This document shows, piece by piece, positions 14,995-24,398 of a stretch of 64,000 nt of DNA. A model generated the notes under the pieces. The model was not told where the DNA came from. It saw nothing but the letters and a program-made list of their open reading frames with translations, and searched no databases. Every line of letters starts with the position of its first letter. Positions within the stretch are counted from its first letter, which is position 1. Origin of the DNA: Nesterenkonia sandarakina (GTDB lineage: Bacteria; Actinomycetota; Actinomycetes; Actinomycetales; Micrococcaceae); the NCBI RefSeq assembly GCF_003003175.1, contig NZ_PVTY01000001.1:1-64000 (forward strand), written 5' to 3'. Made by a program: the position numbers and the translations under genes.

Positions 14995-15663
14995 CTAGGA
15001 CGCCCCGACCGGATCCGTCGGGGCAGCCCGGTGATCGATCGAGTCGGTGCACGCATCGATGCGTTCGATCGCGGTGGTGAGCGTCTCGACGCTGTCCCAG
15101 AGCCTGGGGTGCTCGGCGTGGATCTCGTCGAGCGTGGAGCCCGAGGACTTCAGCGTGGCCAGGTCGAAGCTGGCATTGGTCCGCGCGCCGGCGACGGCGG
15201 CCCGCAGGGCACCGAAGGCGACGACGACGTCGGCGATCACCGCCCGCTTGCCGTGCTCTGCCAGCCAGGACAGGTCATCGATCGCGGCGACGGCGTGGTG
15301 GCCGAGCTCGGCCGAGGACTGGGCCGCCCCGATGGCGGCCCGACGGATCGCCTCGTCGCGTTCTGGGCCGGGGTCCACCTTGAAGGCGGCACCGAAGGCA
15401 CGAGAGGCGGTCGCGTCGTCGTCGGCCAGCTGCAGGGCTGACTCGCGCAGGGTCGCGGCTCGAGCCAGTATGGCGGCCAGCCGGTCCGCGCGCTCTGGGT
15501 CAGCCTCGGTGTACCCGGCGACCATCGAGGTCAGTGACGCTGCGATCGCCAGCATCACCCCGGCCCCGGCTCCGCCGCCCGGTGAACCGGTGGACTGGGA
15601 CAGACCTACGGTCCATTCATCGACCGTCGACCGCTGCGTGGTGATCTTCTCGGCATCAGACAT
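14995..15663 (-). CDS. Cyclodeaminase/cyclohydrolase family protein
   Basis: A 222-residue helical protein of the formiminotransferase-cyclodeaminase C-terminal/FchA family, which handles tetrahydrofolate one-carbon intermediates. The conserved opening GSPGGGAGAGVMLAIAASL (glycine-rich after the first helix) and later helices fit. The start MSDAEK at 15663 was chosen; the frame is open upstream into the neighbouring gene but has no family similarity there. No ribosome binding site is clear. It lies 52 bp after the aldehyde dehydrogenase and probably belongs to the same transcript. Confidence 0.8.
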   Translation of the reverse strand: MSDAEKITTQRSTVDEWTVGLSQSTGSPGGGAGAGVMLAIAASLTSMVAGYTEADPERADRLAAILARAATLRESALQLADDDATASRAFGAAFKVDPGPERDEAIRRAAIGAAQSSAELGHHAVAAIDDLSWLAEHGKRAVIADVVVAFGALRAAVAGARTNASFDLATLKSSGSTLDEIHAEHPRLWDSVETLTTAIERIDACTDSIDHRAAPTDPVGAS

Positions 15664-15715
15664 GGGCCCAGTGTGTCCTAGAACTGCGCGGAGCGAAACG
15701 CAGCCGGGCTCGGGC

Positions 15716-17227
15716 TCAGGCCGCTCTCCAGGGGTCCTCGATGCCCAGGTACTGGGTGGTGGTGTACTCAGCGATGCCTTCGGCCCCGCCCTCGCGACCC
15801 AGTCCCGACTGCTTGACCCCGCCGAAGGGGGCGGCTGCATTGGAGATCACTCCGACATTGACACCCACCAGGCCGAATTCGATGCGATCACCGATGCGGA
15901 GCCCGCGGGAGAAGTCTTCGGTGAACACGTAGGAGGCCAGGCCGTACTCGGTGGAGTTGGCGAGGGCCACCGCCTCATCCTCGTCACTGAAGGTCAGCAC
16001 CGGGGCTACGGGGCCGAAGATCTCTTCACCAATGACTCGAGCCTCGGCGGGCACGTTGCGCAGCAGGGTCGGCTCGTAGAAGTAGCCGGGACCGTCCCCG
16101 CGTCGGCCACCGACGACGACCTCTGCACCGCGCGCCACGGCATCACTGACAAGCTGCTCCACGGAGTCCCGGGCCTTGGCATCGATCAGCGGCCCGACGT
16201 CGACCCGGTCATCCGTCCCAGAGCCCAGGGTCAGCGCGGACATCTGCTGGGCCAGCCTCGCCACGAACTCCTCAGCGATCGACTCGTGGACCAACAAGCG
16301 GTTGGCCGCGGTGCAGGCTTCCCCCATATTGCGCATCTTGGCCGCCATAGCACCGGCGACCGCCTTGTCGAGGTCTGCGTCTTCGAACACGAGCAGCGGG
16401 CCATTGCCCCCGAGCTCCATCGACGTGCGCAGCACGTTTTCGGCGGCGACCTTCATCAGATGCTTGCCCACTGCGGTGGACCCGGTGAACGAGATCTTGC
16501 GCAGTCGCGGATCGGACATGATCGGCTCTGAGACGGTCGCGGCCGAATCGGTGGGGATCACATTGAGCACACCTGCAGGCAACCCGGCGTCGATCATGAT
16601 CTGGGCGAAGTAATTGGCGGTGAGCGGGGTCAGTGCGGCCGGTTTCAGGATCATGGTGCATCCGGCGGCGATGGCCGGAGCGACTTTGCGCGTGGCCATC
16701 GCCAGTGGGAAGTTCCACGGCGTGATCAGCAGACACGGGCCCACCGGCTTATGGGTGACCACCATCCGCAGGTTGCCCTCCGGGACCGGTGCGTAGCGTC
16801 CGTAGTCCCTGACCGCCTCTTCGGAGAACCAGCGCAGGAACTCTCCGCCGTAGACGACCTCGCCGTGCGCCTGAGCCAGAGGCTTTCCCATCTCCAGGGT
16901 CATCAGGAGGGCCAGGTCCTCGGAGCGTTCGTGGACGAGGTCGAAGGCTCGACGCAGGATCTCGGCTCGTACCCGTGTCGGAGTTCGGGCCCAGGACTCC
17001 TGGGCGTGCGCCGCCGCGTCCATGGCCGCCGAGGCATCGGCGGCGGTGGCCGAGGCCACGGTCGTCAAGATCTCACCTGTGGCCGGGTTCTCGACCTTGA
17101 AGGTGGAGCCGTCAGAGGACTTCTGCCACTGTCCATTGATCAACAGCCCGGTCGGGGTCCGCGCCAGCACAGCGGCGGCGCGTTCCTTCTCGGGAGCGGA
17201 CGCTGGGTCCTTGTCCAAGATGCTCAT
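15716..17227 (-). CDS. gabD: Succinate-semialdehyde dehydrogenase-type aldehyde dehydrogenase
   Basis: A 503-residue NAD(P)-dependent aldehyde dehydrogenase. Catalytic Cys305 (NMGEACTAANR) and Glu271 (MELGGNGP) are present, as is the cofactor motif FTGSTAVGK. The GEACTAANR signature and C-terminus (KQSGLGREGG) are those of the GabD family. It sits third in an operon with a zinc ADH and a permease, suggesting oxidation of an alcohol through its aldehyde to a carboxylate. The semialdehyde substrate is by homology; in this operon it could act on a related aldehyde. Confidence 0.85.
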   Translation of the reverse strand: MSILDKDPASAPEKERAAAVLARTPTGLLINGQWQKSSDGSTFKVENPATGEILTTVASATAADASAAMDAAAHAQESWARTPTRVRAEILRRAFDLVHERSEDLALLMTLEMGKPLAQAHGEVVYGGEFLRWFSEEAVRDYGRYAPVPEGNLRMVVTHKPVGPCLLITPWNFPLAMATRKVAPAIAAGCTMILKPAALTPLTANYFAQIMIDAGLPAGVLNVIPTDSAATVSEPIMSDPRLRKISFTGSTAVGKHLMKVAAENVLRTSMELGGNGPLLVFEDADLDKAVAGAMAAKMRNMGEACTAANRLLVHESIAEEFVARLAQQMSALTLGSGTDDRVDVGPLIDAKARDSVEQLVSDAVARGAEVVVGGRRGDGPGYFYEPTLLRNVPAEARVIGEEIFGPVAPVLTFSDEDEAVALANSTEYGLASYVFTEDFSRGLRIGDRIEFGLVGVNVGVISNAAAPFGGVKQSGLGREGGAEGIAEYTTTQYLGIEDPWRAA

Positions 17228-17254
17228 GCGATTTCCTCTCGAGTAGTCAATTGG

Positions 17255-18652
17255 TCAGTCCTTCTCGGCAAACGTGCCGTCGTCCTCACCCACGAAGAAT
17301 CGACGTCCGTAGATGACCGCGCACAGGAAGGCGCCGACGGCCAGACCCCAGCCCGCTCCCATGAGGGCCAGGGCGCCTGCTGTCACGCCGGCGATCCCGA
17401 GGTCGCGCTGGCTGCGGGCCTGCATGATGCCGATGCGCACACTGACGAAGGCTTGGATGAGGAGGGTCAGGGCGAGCGCGACACCGAGGATCGGCTCGAC
17501 GAGCGTGACGATCGGCAGCAGGAGAAGTCCTGTGTTGGTGCCCCAGCGGAAGGATCCCATCCCGCCGTAGAGGTTCTTCATCGCCTTCTTGCCCTCTTTG
17601 TAGCGCTCGGTGACCACCACCAGCATCGCGGCCCAGACGGGTCCCGCCATCGCCACGTCGGGACCGATGACTCCCATCAGCGCATTGCGGGCTCCGAAGA
17701 TCATGTGTGCACGGTCAGGGTTGTATTCGACCTTCTGGTCGGGCCGGGCCTTATCGGCTTCCTTCAGAACCGCGTCTGCCTGCAGCGAATCCCCGAAGAC
17801 GACGATGTAGGTGGCCAGCACCGTGGGGATGGCCAGGAGGAACATCGACAACGGGGGCAGGCCGAGGCCGAACACGGTGTATTCCTGCCACAGGGTCATG
17901 AAGTCCGGCTGGATGAGTCCCCACTCGACATCGGACCATTCAGCTTCTCCAGCCAGGGGAGCGACGACCACCGCGACCAGGATGCACGGAAGCACGCCGA
18001 GCTTGCCGATCTGCATGGCAAACCTGTTGCGTCCCCGCCACGACGCGAAGCCGCGGGAATACATGAGGAAGAAGGCGAGTCCCACGGCGATCGTGATCGT
18101 GACGGGGAAGTCATGGAACTCCCCGCCCTCGGCGAAGATCCGCTGGACGGCGGCGATCCCGGCGCCCATGAGGACGCCCGCTTTGATGGCCGCCGGAATG
18201 GCCTTGACCACCCGTCTGGCCAGGCCGGTGACTCCGAGCATGATGGAGAAGAGCCCCAACAGGATCTGGAAGGAGATCAGGGCATGGATTCGTTCCTCGC
18301 CCTCCGGGAAGGTCTCACAGTACGCCATCACCAGCGGGATGGCAGGAGTGATCCAGCCTGGCACCACCGGGTCGCCCAGGAGGTGGTGGGTCAGGTAGAG
18401 CAGCCCGTTGAGAAGCACGACGGCGAGCGCGACCTCGAAGGGCATGCCCAAGAGGTTGACCATGAGGGGGATGGCCGCCAGGTCGACGGCGCACATGAAG
18501 AGCCCCTGGGTGTAGTCAGGCCACTCGATCCGATAGTGCACGAAGGGCAGCCGGACATCGAAGGGTCCCGCCTTCCAGTGCGGCGAGGTCGCCGGGTCCC
18601 GCGGCCCGTCATCCTCGGGAGTCGATCCAGTGTTCTGCAGGGTGTCTGACAT
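17255..18652 (-). CDS. NCS2/SLC23-like membrane permease
   Basis: A 465-residue protein with about twelve hydrophobic segments and a soluble N-terminus of about 45 residues. The order of helices and motifs such as VFGDSLQAD and ARNALMGVIGPDVAMAGPV suggest a nucleobase/ascorbate-type (NCS2) permease, though it is distant from the xanthine and uracil subgroups. ATG at 18652 comes two bases after the stop of the upstream ADH gene, so translation is coupled. It probably imports the compound degraded by the neighbouring ADH and aldehyde dehydrogenase. The substrate is unknown. Confidence 0.65.
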   Translation of the reverse strand: MSDTLQNTGSTPEDDGPRDPATSPHWKAGPFDVRLPFVHYRIEWPDYTQGLFMCAVDLAAIPLMVNLLGMPFEVALAVVLLNGLLYLTHHLLGDPVVPGWITPAIPLVMAYCETFPEGEERIHALISFQILLGLFSIMLGVTGLARRVVKAIPAAIKAGVLMGAGIAAVQRIFAEGGEFHDFPVTITIAVGLAFFLMYSRGFASWRGRNRFAMQIGKLGVLPCILVAVVVAPLAGEAEWSDVEWGLIQPDFMTLWQEYTVFGLGLPPLSMFLLAIPTVLATYIVVFGDSLQADAVLKEADKARPDQKVEYNPDRAHMIFGARNALMGVIGPDVAMAGPVWAAMLVVVTERYKEGKKAMKNLYGGMGSFRWGTNTGLLLLPIVTLVEPILGVALALTLLIQAFVSVRIGIMQARSQRDLGIAGVTAGALALMGAGWGLAVGAFLCAVIYGRRFFVGEDDGTFAEKD

Positions 18653-18654
18653 GG

Positions 18655-19773
18655 CTAGTCTCCCAGTCCTTCGAATTCGATGACCTGCCGGACGGCTCGG
18701 CCTGCGGCCAGGTCGTCCATCGCCTGATTGATGTCTTCCAGTCGGATGCGGGAACTGATGAGCTTCTCCACGGGCAGCCTGCCCTCGCGCCAGAGTTGTT
18801 CGTAGTGCGGGATATCCCGGCTGGGCACTGAGGACCCGAGGTAGGACCCGATGATCGTGCGGGCCTCGGAGGTGATTCTCAGCGGCGAGATCGTGGCGAC
18901 GGCCGAGGGATGCGGCAGGCCTGTGGTCACCGTGCGTCCGCCGGGACTCGTGGCGCCGAACGCCGTCTCGAAGGCCATGGGGTTGCCGGCACATTCGATC
19001 GCGTGGTGGGTCCGGATCTCCTTCTGCTCCACCTCCTGGGGGGTGTAGACCTCGTGGGCGCCCAGCGCGCGCGCCATGGTCAGCTTGTCCTCTGACATGT
19101 CTACGCCGACCACGCGTTCACAGCCCTCGGCCAATGCTGTGATGAGCGCGGCCATGCCGACGCCGCCGAGGCCCACGATCATCACGCTCTGTCCTGGCGC
19201 CGGTCGGGCGGCGTTGATCAGTGCACCGCCACCGGTGAGCACCGCGCAGCCGAGCACCGCGGCCACCGCCGGAGGGACGTCCTGACCCACGGGCACGACC
19301 GAGGCACGGTCGGCCACGACGTGGGTGGCGAACCCAGAGACACCCAGGTGATGATGCACGGGGTCGCCCCTGCGGCTGAGCCGGCGGGCGCCGGAGAGCA
19401 GAGTCCCCTCGTTGTTGGCCCGGGAGCCCGGGGTACACGGCAGCTGACCTCCGACCAGGCAGTTTTCACACCGCTCGCAGCGCGGCAGGAAGGTCATCAC
19501 CACGCGCTGTCCCACCGGGATGTCCTCGACGTCCTCGCCCACCGCTTCAACGATTCCCGCGGCCTCGTGTCCCAGCAGCATCGGCACCGGCCGCGCGCGG
19601 TCGGCGTTGACCACCGAGAGGTCGGAGTGACACACGCCGGCGGCCTCCATGCGGACCAGCAGCTCCGACGGACCCGGTCCCTCCAGGTCCAGAACGTCTA
19701 CGCTGATCGGCCTGCTTTCCGCGTACGGACCAGAACGGCCGACTTCTTCCAGTACTGCGCCAGTGATGCGCAT
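18655..19773 (-). CDS. Zinc-dependent alcohol dehydrogenase
   Basis: A 372-residue class III-like zinc alcohol dehydrogenase. Catalytic zinc ligands are Cys48, His69 and Glu70 (GVCHSD, LLGHEAAG). The structural zinc site is Cys99, Cys102, Cys105 and Cys113. The Rossmann motif is IVGLGGVGMAAL. It is the first gene of the permease/aldehyde dehydrogenase operon and is divergent from the GAF/PucR-type regulator, 134 bp away. Expected to oxidise the alcohol whose aldehyde is taken by the GabD-like enzyme. Exact substrate unknown. Confidence 0.87.
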   Translation of the reverse strand: MRITGAVLEEVGRSGPYAESRPISVDVLDLEGPGPSELLVRMEAAGVCHSDLSVVNADRARPVPMLLGHEAAGIVEAVGEDVEDIPVGQRVVMTFLPRCERCENCLVGGQLPCTPGSRANNEGTLLSGARRLSRRGDPVHHHLGVSGFATHVVADRASVVPVGQDVPPAVAAVLGCAVLTGGGALINAARPAPGQSVMIVGLGGVGMAALITALAEGCERVVGVDMSEDKLTMARALGAHEVYTPQEVEQKEIRTHHAIECAGNPMAFETAFGATSPGGRTVTTGLPHPSAVATISPLRITSEARTIIGSYLGSSVPSRDIPHYEQLWREGRLPVEKLISSRIRLEDINQAMDDLAAGRAVRQVIEFEGLGD

Positions 19774-19895
19774 GAGAGTCCCGCTTCCTTCCCCCTGAGG
19801 AGGATTGTGATGATGCTCACGACTCGAAGCGATACAACCAGGATCGGGGGAGCGAGTCCACCGTCGGGCATGGCACTAGTGGCCACAATCCGGCA

Positions 19896-19907
19896 TAGAA
19901 TATGTCC
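19896..19907 (+). promoter_or_regulatory. Leaderless -10 element of the GAF/PucR-type regulator
   Basis: TAGAAT (19896-19901), then six bases, then ATG at 19908. This geometry decides in favour of the 19908 start over an in-frame ATG at 19902. Confidence 0.5.
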
Positions 19908-21695
19908 ATGATTGACATGCCCTCCAGAAACCGGGAAGCGTTCCTCCGAGCGCTGCTGGATATCGCGGCAGAACTCTCCAGCCTCCACGATGTGGAAGCG
20001 GTGCTGCTCTCGATCGTCCGGCACACCCGGCAGCTCGTCGGGTCGGATATGGCGTACATCAGTCTCAACGACCACTCGACCGGTGAGACCTATATTCGGC
20101 AGTCAGACGGCGTGGTGACCAGCGAGTACCGCACCATTCGGATGCCGATCGGCACGGGGATCCTGGGGATGGTGGCTTCAGGAGACGCCCACTATCAGAC
20201 CACCGACTACCTCAAGGACGAGTCGGTGCCGCACATCGCCCGGATCGACGAGATCGTAGGAGCGGAGGGGGTGCGGACCATCATGGGGGTCCCGGTCCTC
20301 GTCCGCGGACGAGTCATCGGTGCTCTGCTGGCCGCGGAACGCACCCCGAGGGTGTTCAGTCCTGACGAGGTGGACATGATGACCTCCCTGGGTGCGCATG
20401 CGGCCATCGCGTTGGACAATGCCCAGAAATACGGGCAGGCGCTGGAGGACGCCGAGGCTCTGAGCCGCCAGAACAACGAGAGTCTCCAGGAGGTCCTCTC
20501 GTTGAGACGCACGTCTGAGTTCGACGACGAACTCATGCACCAGCTCCTGCAGGGGGAGACCGAGGAAGGGGTGCTCCGCGTCACGGCCGCTGCGCTGGGC
20601 GTCTCGGTGTGGCTGCTCGATGAGTCAGGCAGTGCCGTCTCCATGCGCTCACCCTCAGCAGCCCCTCTGGGGAACAGCCCCGGCCTGCAGGTGCCGATCT
20701 CGATGAGCGGCAACAAGCTTCGACGCTCCCTGAACGCCGCCGCAGCCACAGGCCGCGCACAGCTGCTGCACGGCTCCGACGAGGCGGTGCTGGGCACCCT
20801 GGCGCCGGTTCGCAGCGGTCGCAGCCCGATGGGGTTCCTCTTCACCTCGGCGGAGCTGGCACCGGCCCAGCAGGCCCTGCTGGAACGCTCAGCAGTCCAC
20901 TGCGCCTTGGCGCTGTTGTTCGTCCAAGCCGAGGAGGATGCGCAGCACCGCATGCAGCTCGACGTGTTCGAGGAGCTGCTCTCGGGAGACACGATCTCCG
21001 CCCTACGGCTTGACCGAAGGCTTCGACCTTGGGGACTGACTTCGAGGGAGCCCGTGCGGGTCGCCGTGATCCGCCACCAGCAGGTATTGGCACGAGATTT
21101 CCAGCGTGCCATCCGAGCGATCACCAGCACACGGTTCATTGCTCCGGCGCAGGAGGATCTGTGCGTCATCTTCACCGAGCCGGAGTGGGTGACGGATCTG
21201 GAGAGCTTGGAACGGAGTCGAGGAATGGGACTGCTGGCCGCGGTCACGGGCCCGATGACAGACATCACGGAACTGCCAGCCTCGTTCAGGCAGGCGCAGT
21301 CGGCTCTGTCGGTGCTCGAATACTCGGGGCGGACAGGAATCATCGATTCGAGCTCGGTAGGGCTGGTGGGCACGGTGATCCATCTGGCTCAGGAGTCGCG
21401 CAGCGTCGACCTCACCGCCGAGGTGCGGGCTCTGACGCAGTATGACGAGACCCGAGGAACCTCGCTGTCGAAGACTGCGCTGAGATTCTTCGACTCCGAT
21501 CGACGCATCGATCGGACTGCGGAGTCCCTCTACGTCCATCGCAACACGGTCAAGCAGCGTCTCGGGGCGATCGAGAAGCTGCTGGGCGCTGGATGGGACA
21601 GCGCCCCCCGATCCCTGGATGTGCACCTGGCACTCCGGGCATGGTGGCATTCATCCTCGGCGCGTGACGACCGAACTGGGACACGCGCGCGCTGA
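19908..21695 (+). CDS. GAF domain / PucR-type helix-turn-helix transcription regulator
   Basis: A 595-residue regulator. Residues about 15-165 form a GAF sensor domain (GSDMAYISLND, IGTGILGMV, GVPVLVRGRVIGAL). A short coiled linker follows, then a second ligand-type region, then a CdaR/PucR-like C-terminal domain ending in a helix-turn-helix (RTAESLYVHRNTVKQRLGAI) that binds DNA. It is transcribed away from the ADH-permease-aldehyde dehydrogenase operon, which is the likely target; the inducer would be the imported compound or a metabolite. It appears leaderless. Homologues are found next to catabolic operons in actinobacteria. Confidence 0.85.
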   Translation: MIDMPSRNREAFLRALLDIAAELSSLHDVEAVLLSIVRHTRQLVGSDMAYISLNDHSTGETYIRQSDGVVTSEYRTIRMPIGTGILGMVASGDAHYQTTDYLKDESVPHIARIDEIVGAEGVRTIMGVPVLVRGRVIGALLAAERTPRVFSPDEVDMMTSLGAHAAIALDNAQKYGQALEDAEALSRQNNESLQEVLSLRRTSEFDDELMHQLLQGETEEGVLRVTAAALGVSVWLLDESGSAVSMRSPSAAPLGNSPGLQVPISMSGNKLRRSLNAAAATGRAQLLHGSDEAVLGTLAPVRSGRSPMGFLFTSAELAPAQQALLERSAVHCALALLFVQAEEDAQHRMQLDVFEELLSGDTISALRLDRRLRPWGLTSREPVRVAVIRHQQVLARDFQRAIRAITSTRFIAPAQEDLCVIFTEPEWVTDLESLERSRGMGLLAAVTGPMTDITELPASFRQAQSALSVLEYSGRTGIIDSSSVGLVGTVIHLAQESRSVDLTAEVRALTQYDETRGTSLSKTALRFFDSDRRIDRTAESLYVHRNTVKQRLGAIEKLLGAGWDSAPRSLDVHLALRAWWHSSSARDDRTGTRAR

Positions 21696-21873
21696 TGCGG
21701 AGACCGTGGACCCAGGGGAGTGGACGCCGAGGCCGCGGTTGAGCGACGCCGACTGCGGGGACGTCGTCCCACAGCACTGACGAGTTCCACCCTTGACTTC
21801 TCTGCTGGGCGTCGTCACTCTTGTCGACAACGGGAGGGGCATCCATCCGCTCCCGGTCCAATGGAGGATTCCG

Positions 21874-23037
21874 ATGATCCGTGCCAGGTCGTTGATGCGC
21901 TCCGCGACCTCCGGAGACCCGGTGACTCGTCTTGAGCTGTTCTTCGACCTGGTCTTTGTCTTCGCGCTGTGGCAGCTGTCCCATCACCTGCTGGAGCACC
22001 CCTCCTGGGTCGGGGCCGGTGAGACGTTCGTGCTCCTCCTTGCGGTCTACAAGGTGTGGGTCTACACCAGCTGGTCCGCGACGCTGCTGGACACATCCCG
22101 GCTTGAAGTGCAGTGGATGCTGCTGATCGTCATGCTTGTCACGCTGTTCATGAACGCCTCGCTCGGCGAGGCGTTCGACGCCTTCGGCTGGCTCTTTGCT
22201 GCGAGTTATCTCCTGGCCCAGCTGGGCCGGGGCGCCTTGATGCTCACGACAGGACTAGACCGCACCACCCACAACCATTTCGTGCGCACTCTCATCTGGG
22301 GGTGCATGAGCGCCCCGTTCTGGATCGCCGGGGCTTTCTTCGGCCCGGAGCTGCGCCTGGTCTTCTGGGCTGTCGCCGCCGCGATCGATCTGGGCGGCCA
22401 TATGCTGGCCCACCGGCTGCCGGGGCAGAGGACCGAAGGGCGCCGGGTCCCGCTCCCGGGGGAGCGGATCTTTGAGCGATTCGGACTGTTCTACCTGATC
22501 GCGCTGGGCGAGACGATCCTTTCCACCGGCCAGGGGATTGCAGGCAATCTGGATGACCCCTTGATACTCGTGACCGGCACCATGAGTCTCGCCGGAAGCG
22601 TCGCCATCTGGTGGTGCTACTTCCAGGGCCTCGAACAGGAGATTCTGCGGAAGCTCGACGCCGTGGATGATCAGTTCCGGCCCGGAATATTGGCTGGCAA
22701 CATCCTGGTCGTGCTGCTCGCCGGCTTGATCCTGGTGGCGGTCGGTGATCGGCTGGTGATCAGCGACCCCGGCACCCGCCCTGATCTGTCCACGGTTCTG
22801 CTCGTCTACAGCGGACCGGTCCTTTTCCTCGCCGCTCGAGGCTTCCTGATTCGACAGGTGCTGGGCCGGCGCGCACCCTCTGATCTCGCCGGCATCGGAG
22901 CACTGGTGGTGCTGGGATGTCTGAGCGTCTTCCTTCCCGCGTTCCTCGCCGCAATGGGGGCCGTACTTCCACTGATCGGCGTCGCAGCCTACGACACCCT
23001 CGATCGCCGTCGTCGAATCCAGCGGGCAGCTCGCTGA
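21874..23037 (+). CDS. ltrA: Low temperature requirement protein A (LtrA)
   Basis: A 387-residue integral membrane protein with about ten to twelve hydrophobic helices and the family signature at the N-terminus (TRLELFFDLVFVFALWQLSH) and later ERFGLFYLIALGETIL. ATG at 21874 has GGAGG seven bases upstream; the open frame upstream lacks similarity. Named from Listeria growth at low temperature, but biochemical function is unknown. Stands alone, with a long intergenic region after it. Confidence 0.88.
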   Translation: MIRARSLMRSATSGDPVTRLELFFDLVFVFALWQLSHHLLEHPSWVGAGETFVLLLAVYKVWVYTSWSATLLDTSRLEVQWMLLIVMLVTLFMNASLGEAFDAFGWLFAASYLLAQLGRGALMLTTGLDRTTHNHFVRTLIWGCMSAPFWIAGAFFGPELRLVFWAVAAAIDLGGHMLAHRLPGQRTEGRRVPLPGERIFERFGLFYLIALGETILSTGQGIAGNLDDPLILVTGTMSLAGSVAIWWCYFQGLEQEILRKLDAVDDQFRPGILAGNILVVLLAGLILVAVGDRLVISDPGTRPDLSTVLLVYSGPVLFLAARGFLIRQVLGRRAPSDLAGIGALVVLGCLSVFLPAFLAAMGAVLPLIGVAAYDTLDRRRRIQRAAR

Positions 23038-23496
23038 GGATCCAGTCGATCAGGCGCGCAGAGCTGTGGAGCATTGGTCTGCCGCAGGGGTGAGGGGGCG
23101 AAGTGCGTCCGAGAGGGGCTCCAGGAGGGACAACCTGACATAATGTAGATTATCGGCGTTAGAGTAACACCGTGCTGTGCTCGTGTTCTTGCCGACTGGC
23201 TGCCGACGCTCCGGCTCGCTGGCCGCCCGACAGCACGCCTCCCGGGATCATCGCCCGACATCAACCGCGAAACCGATCGCCAGCCACGGCCGTCGTCCCC
23301 GTCCCCGTGCCGGGACCAACCCGCTGTGCATTGCATCAGCGTCACGTGATCCGCAGGCGTAGCGAGAGCATCGTCAGGTGTTCCATCGACACCCGCCGCC
23401 CCGCATGGAAGCCGCGCTGAGGCGCACCTGGCCTCGTGCGCCCACTCAAGGACTACGGCCCCACGAACAGGCCGTCCTCCGGCTAGCCTTGAGACC
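23038..23496. other. Intergenic region with two adjacent dyads and no convincing gene
   Basis: 459 bases. ATAAT-GTAG-ATTAT (23140-23153) is followed at once by CGGCGTTA-GAG-TAACACCG (23154-23172; one mismatch), a layout typical of operators. Downstream short frames are Arg/Pro/Ser-rich and look like chance. The 23170-23450 stretch may be a decayed gene that the operators once served. Confidence 0.45.
23140..23172. promoter_or_regulatory. Paired inverted repeats (candidate operator)
   Basis: Two abutting dyads: ATAAT/ATTAT spaced by 4 and CGGCGTTA/TAACACCG spaced by 3. They are AT-rich relative to their surroundings. The regulator family is not identified. Confidence 0.4.
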
Positions 23497-24360
23497 GTGA
23501 CCTCACCCTGGCCTCTGACCTGCCCTGCGTGCGCAGCCCCGCTCAAGCCGACCCCGGAGTCGTCTGCGGCGATCCAAGCGCTCAGCTGCCCCACGGGGCA
23601 CCGTTTCGACGCAGCCCGACAGGGTTATGTCAACCTGCTCTCGGGTCGCGGGACGCGGTTCACACCTGATTCGGCGCAGATGATCATGGCGCGCGAACGC
23701 GTTCAGCACGCCGGAGTCTTCGCGGCTCTGAGCACCGAGCTGGCACGGCTGTTCGCGCTGGAGGTGCCCGCCGATGGACTCACAAACAGGCCCGATCCGA
23801 CGCTGCTCCTCGACTGCGGCGCCGGCACCGGGCACTACCTGCACCAGCTGCTCGACACGACTCCGCATGCGCGGGGCATCGCGCTGGATCTCTCCGTCGC
23901 CGGGCTGAAACGGGCAGCCCGCCACCCTCGAACCCTCGCCCTGGCCTGGGACCTCTGGCAGCCGCTCCCCCTCACGTCAGATTCGGTTGACCTGCTGCTC
24001 GACGTCTTCGCACCCCGCAACGTGAGCGAGTATGCCCGCGTGCTCCGTCCGGGTGGACTGGCGGTGGTCGTGACCCCGGGTGACGCGCACCTGAGAGAGC
24101 TGCGGGCGGCAGGTCTGCTCACGGTCCAGGGCCAGAAGCTGCAGCAGCTCACCGACCAGATGGCCCCCGCGTTCGGCGGCGCGGAGCTCAACGCCCAGGT
24201 CACCGCCACGGTCCCGGTGGACGCAGAGCTCGCCGCTGACCTGGTGTTCATGGGTCCCGCCGGACATCACCACGAACATGACGCACTGCGCGAGGGTCTG
24301 CTGGCCAGCGGCGTGTCACAAGTCACCGTCGACCTCGACGTCAGCCTGTGGCGCGGATAG
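23497..24360 (+). CDS. RlmA-like rRNA (guanine-N1) methyltransferase
   Basis: A 287-residue SAM-dependent methyltransferase. The N-terminal zinc finger (Cys9, Cys12, Cys31, His35) recognises rRNA in the RlmA family, and the SAM-binding loop is LLLDCGAGTGHYL (103-115). The conserved GHRFDAARQGYVNLL segment links them and is diagnostic. GTG start lies seven bases after TAGCCT, so it may be leaderless. The family methylates G745/G748 of 23S rRNA; the actinobacterial forms (TlrB type) can give macrolide resistance, but this one is likely housekeeping. Confidence 0.85.
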   Translation: MTSPWPLTCPACAAPLKPTPESSAAIQALSCPTGHRFDAARQGYVNLLSGRGTRFTPDSAQMIMARERVQHAGVFAALSTELARLFALEVPADGLTNRPDPTLLLDCGAGTGHYLHQLLDTTPHARGIALDLSVAGLKRAARHPRTLALAWDLWQPLPLTSDSVDLLLDVFAPRNVSEYARVLRPGGLAVVVTPGDAHLRELRAAGLLTVQGQKLQQLTDQMAPAFGGAELNAQVTATVPVDAELAADLVFMGPAGHHHEHDALREGLLASGVSQVTVDLDVSLWRG

Positions 24361-24398
24361 TCTGAAGTCACGCGTATATGGGCTGATGAGGAGCTGAG

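Noticed and set aside
23172-23420. Short plus frames after the paired dyads
   Set aside because: Arg/Pro/Ser-rich with no motif and no ribosome binding site; left as possible decayed sequence.
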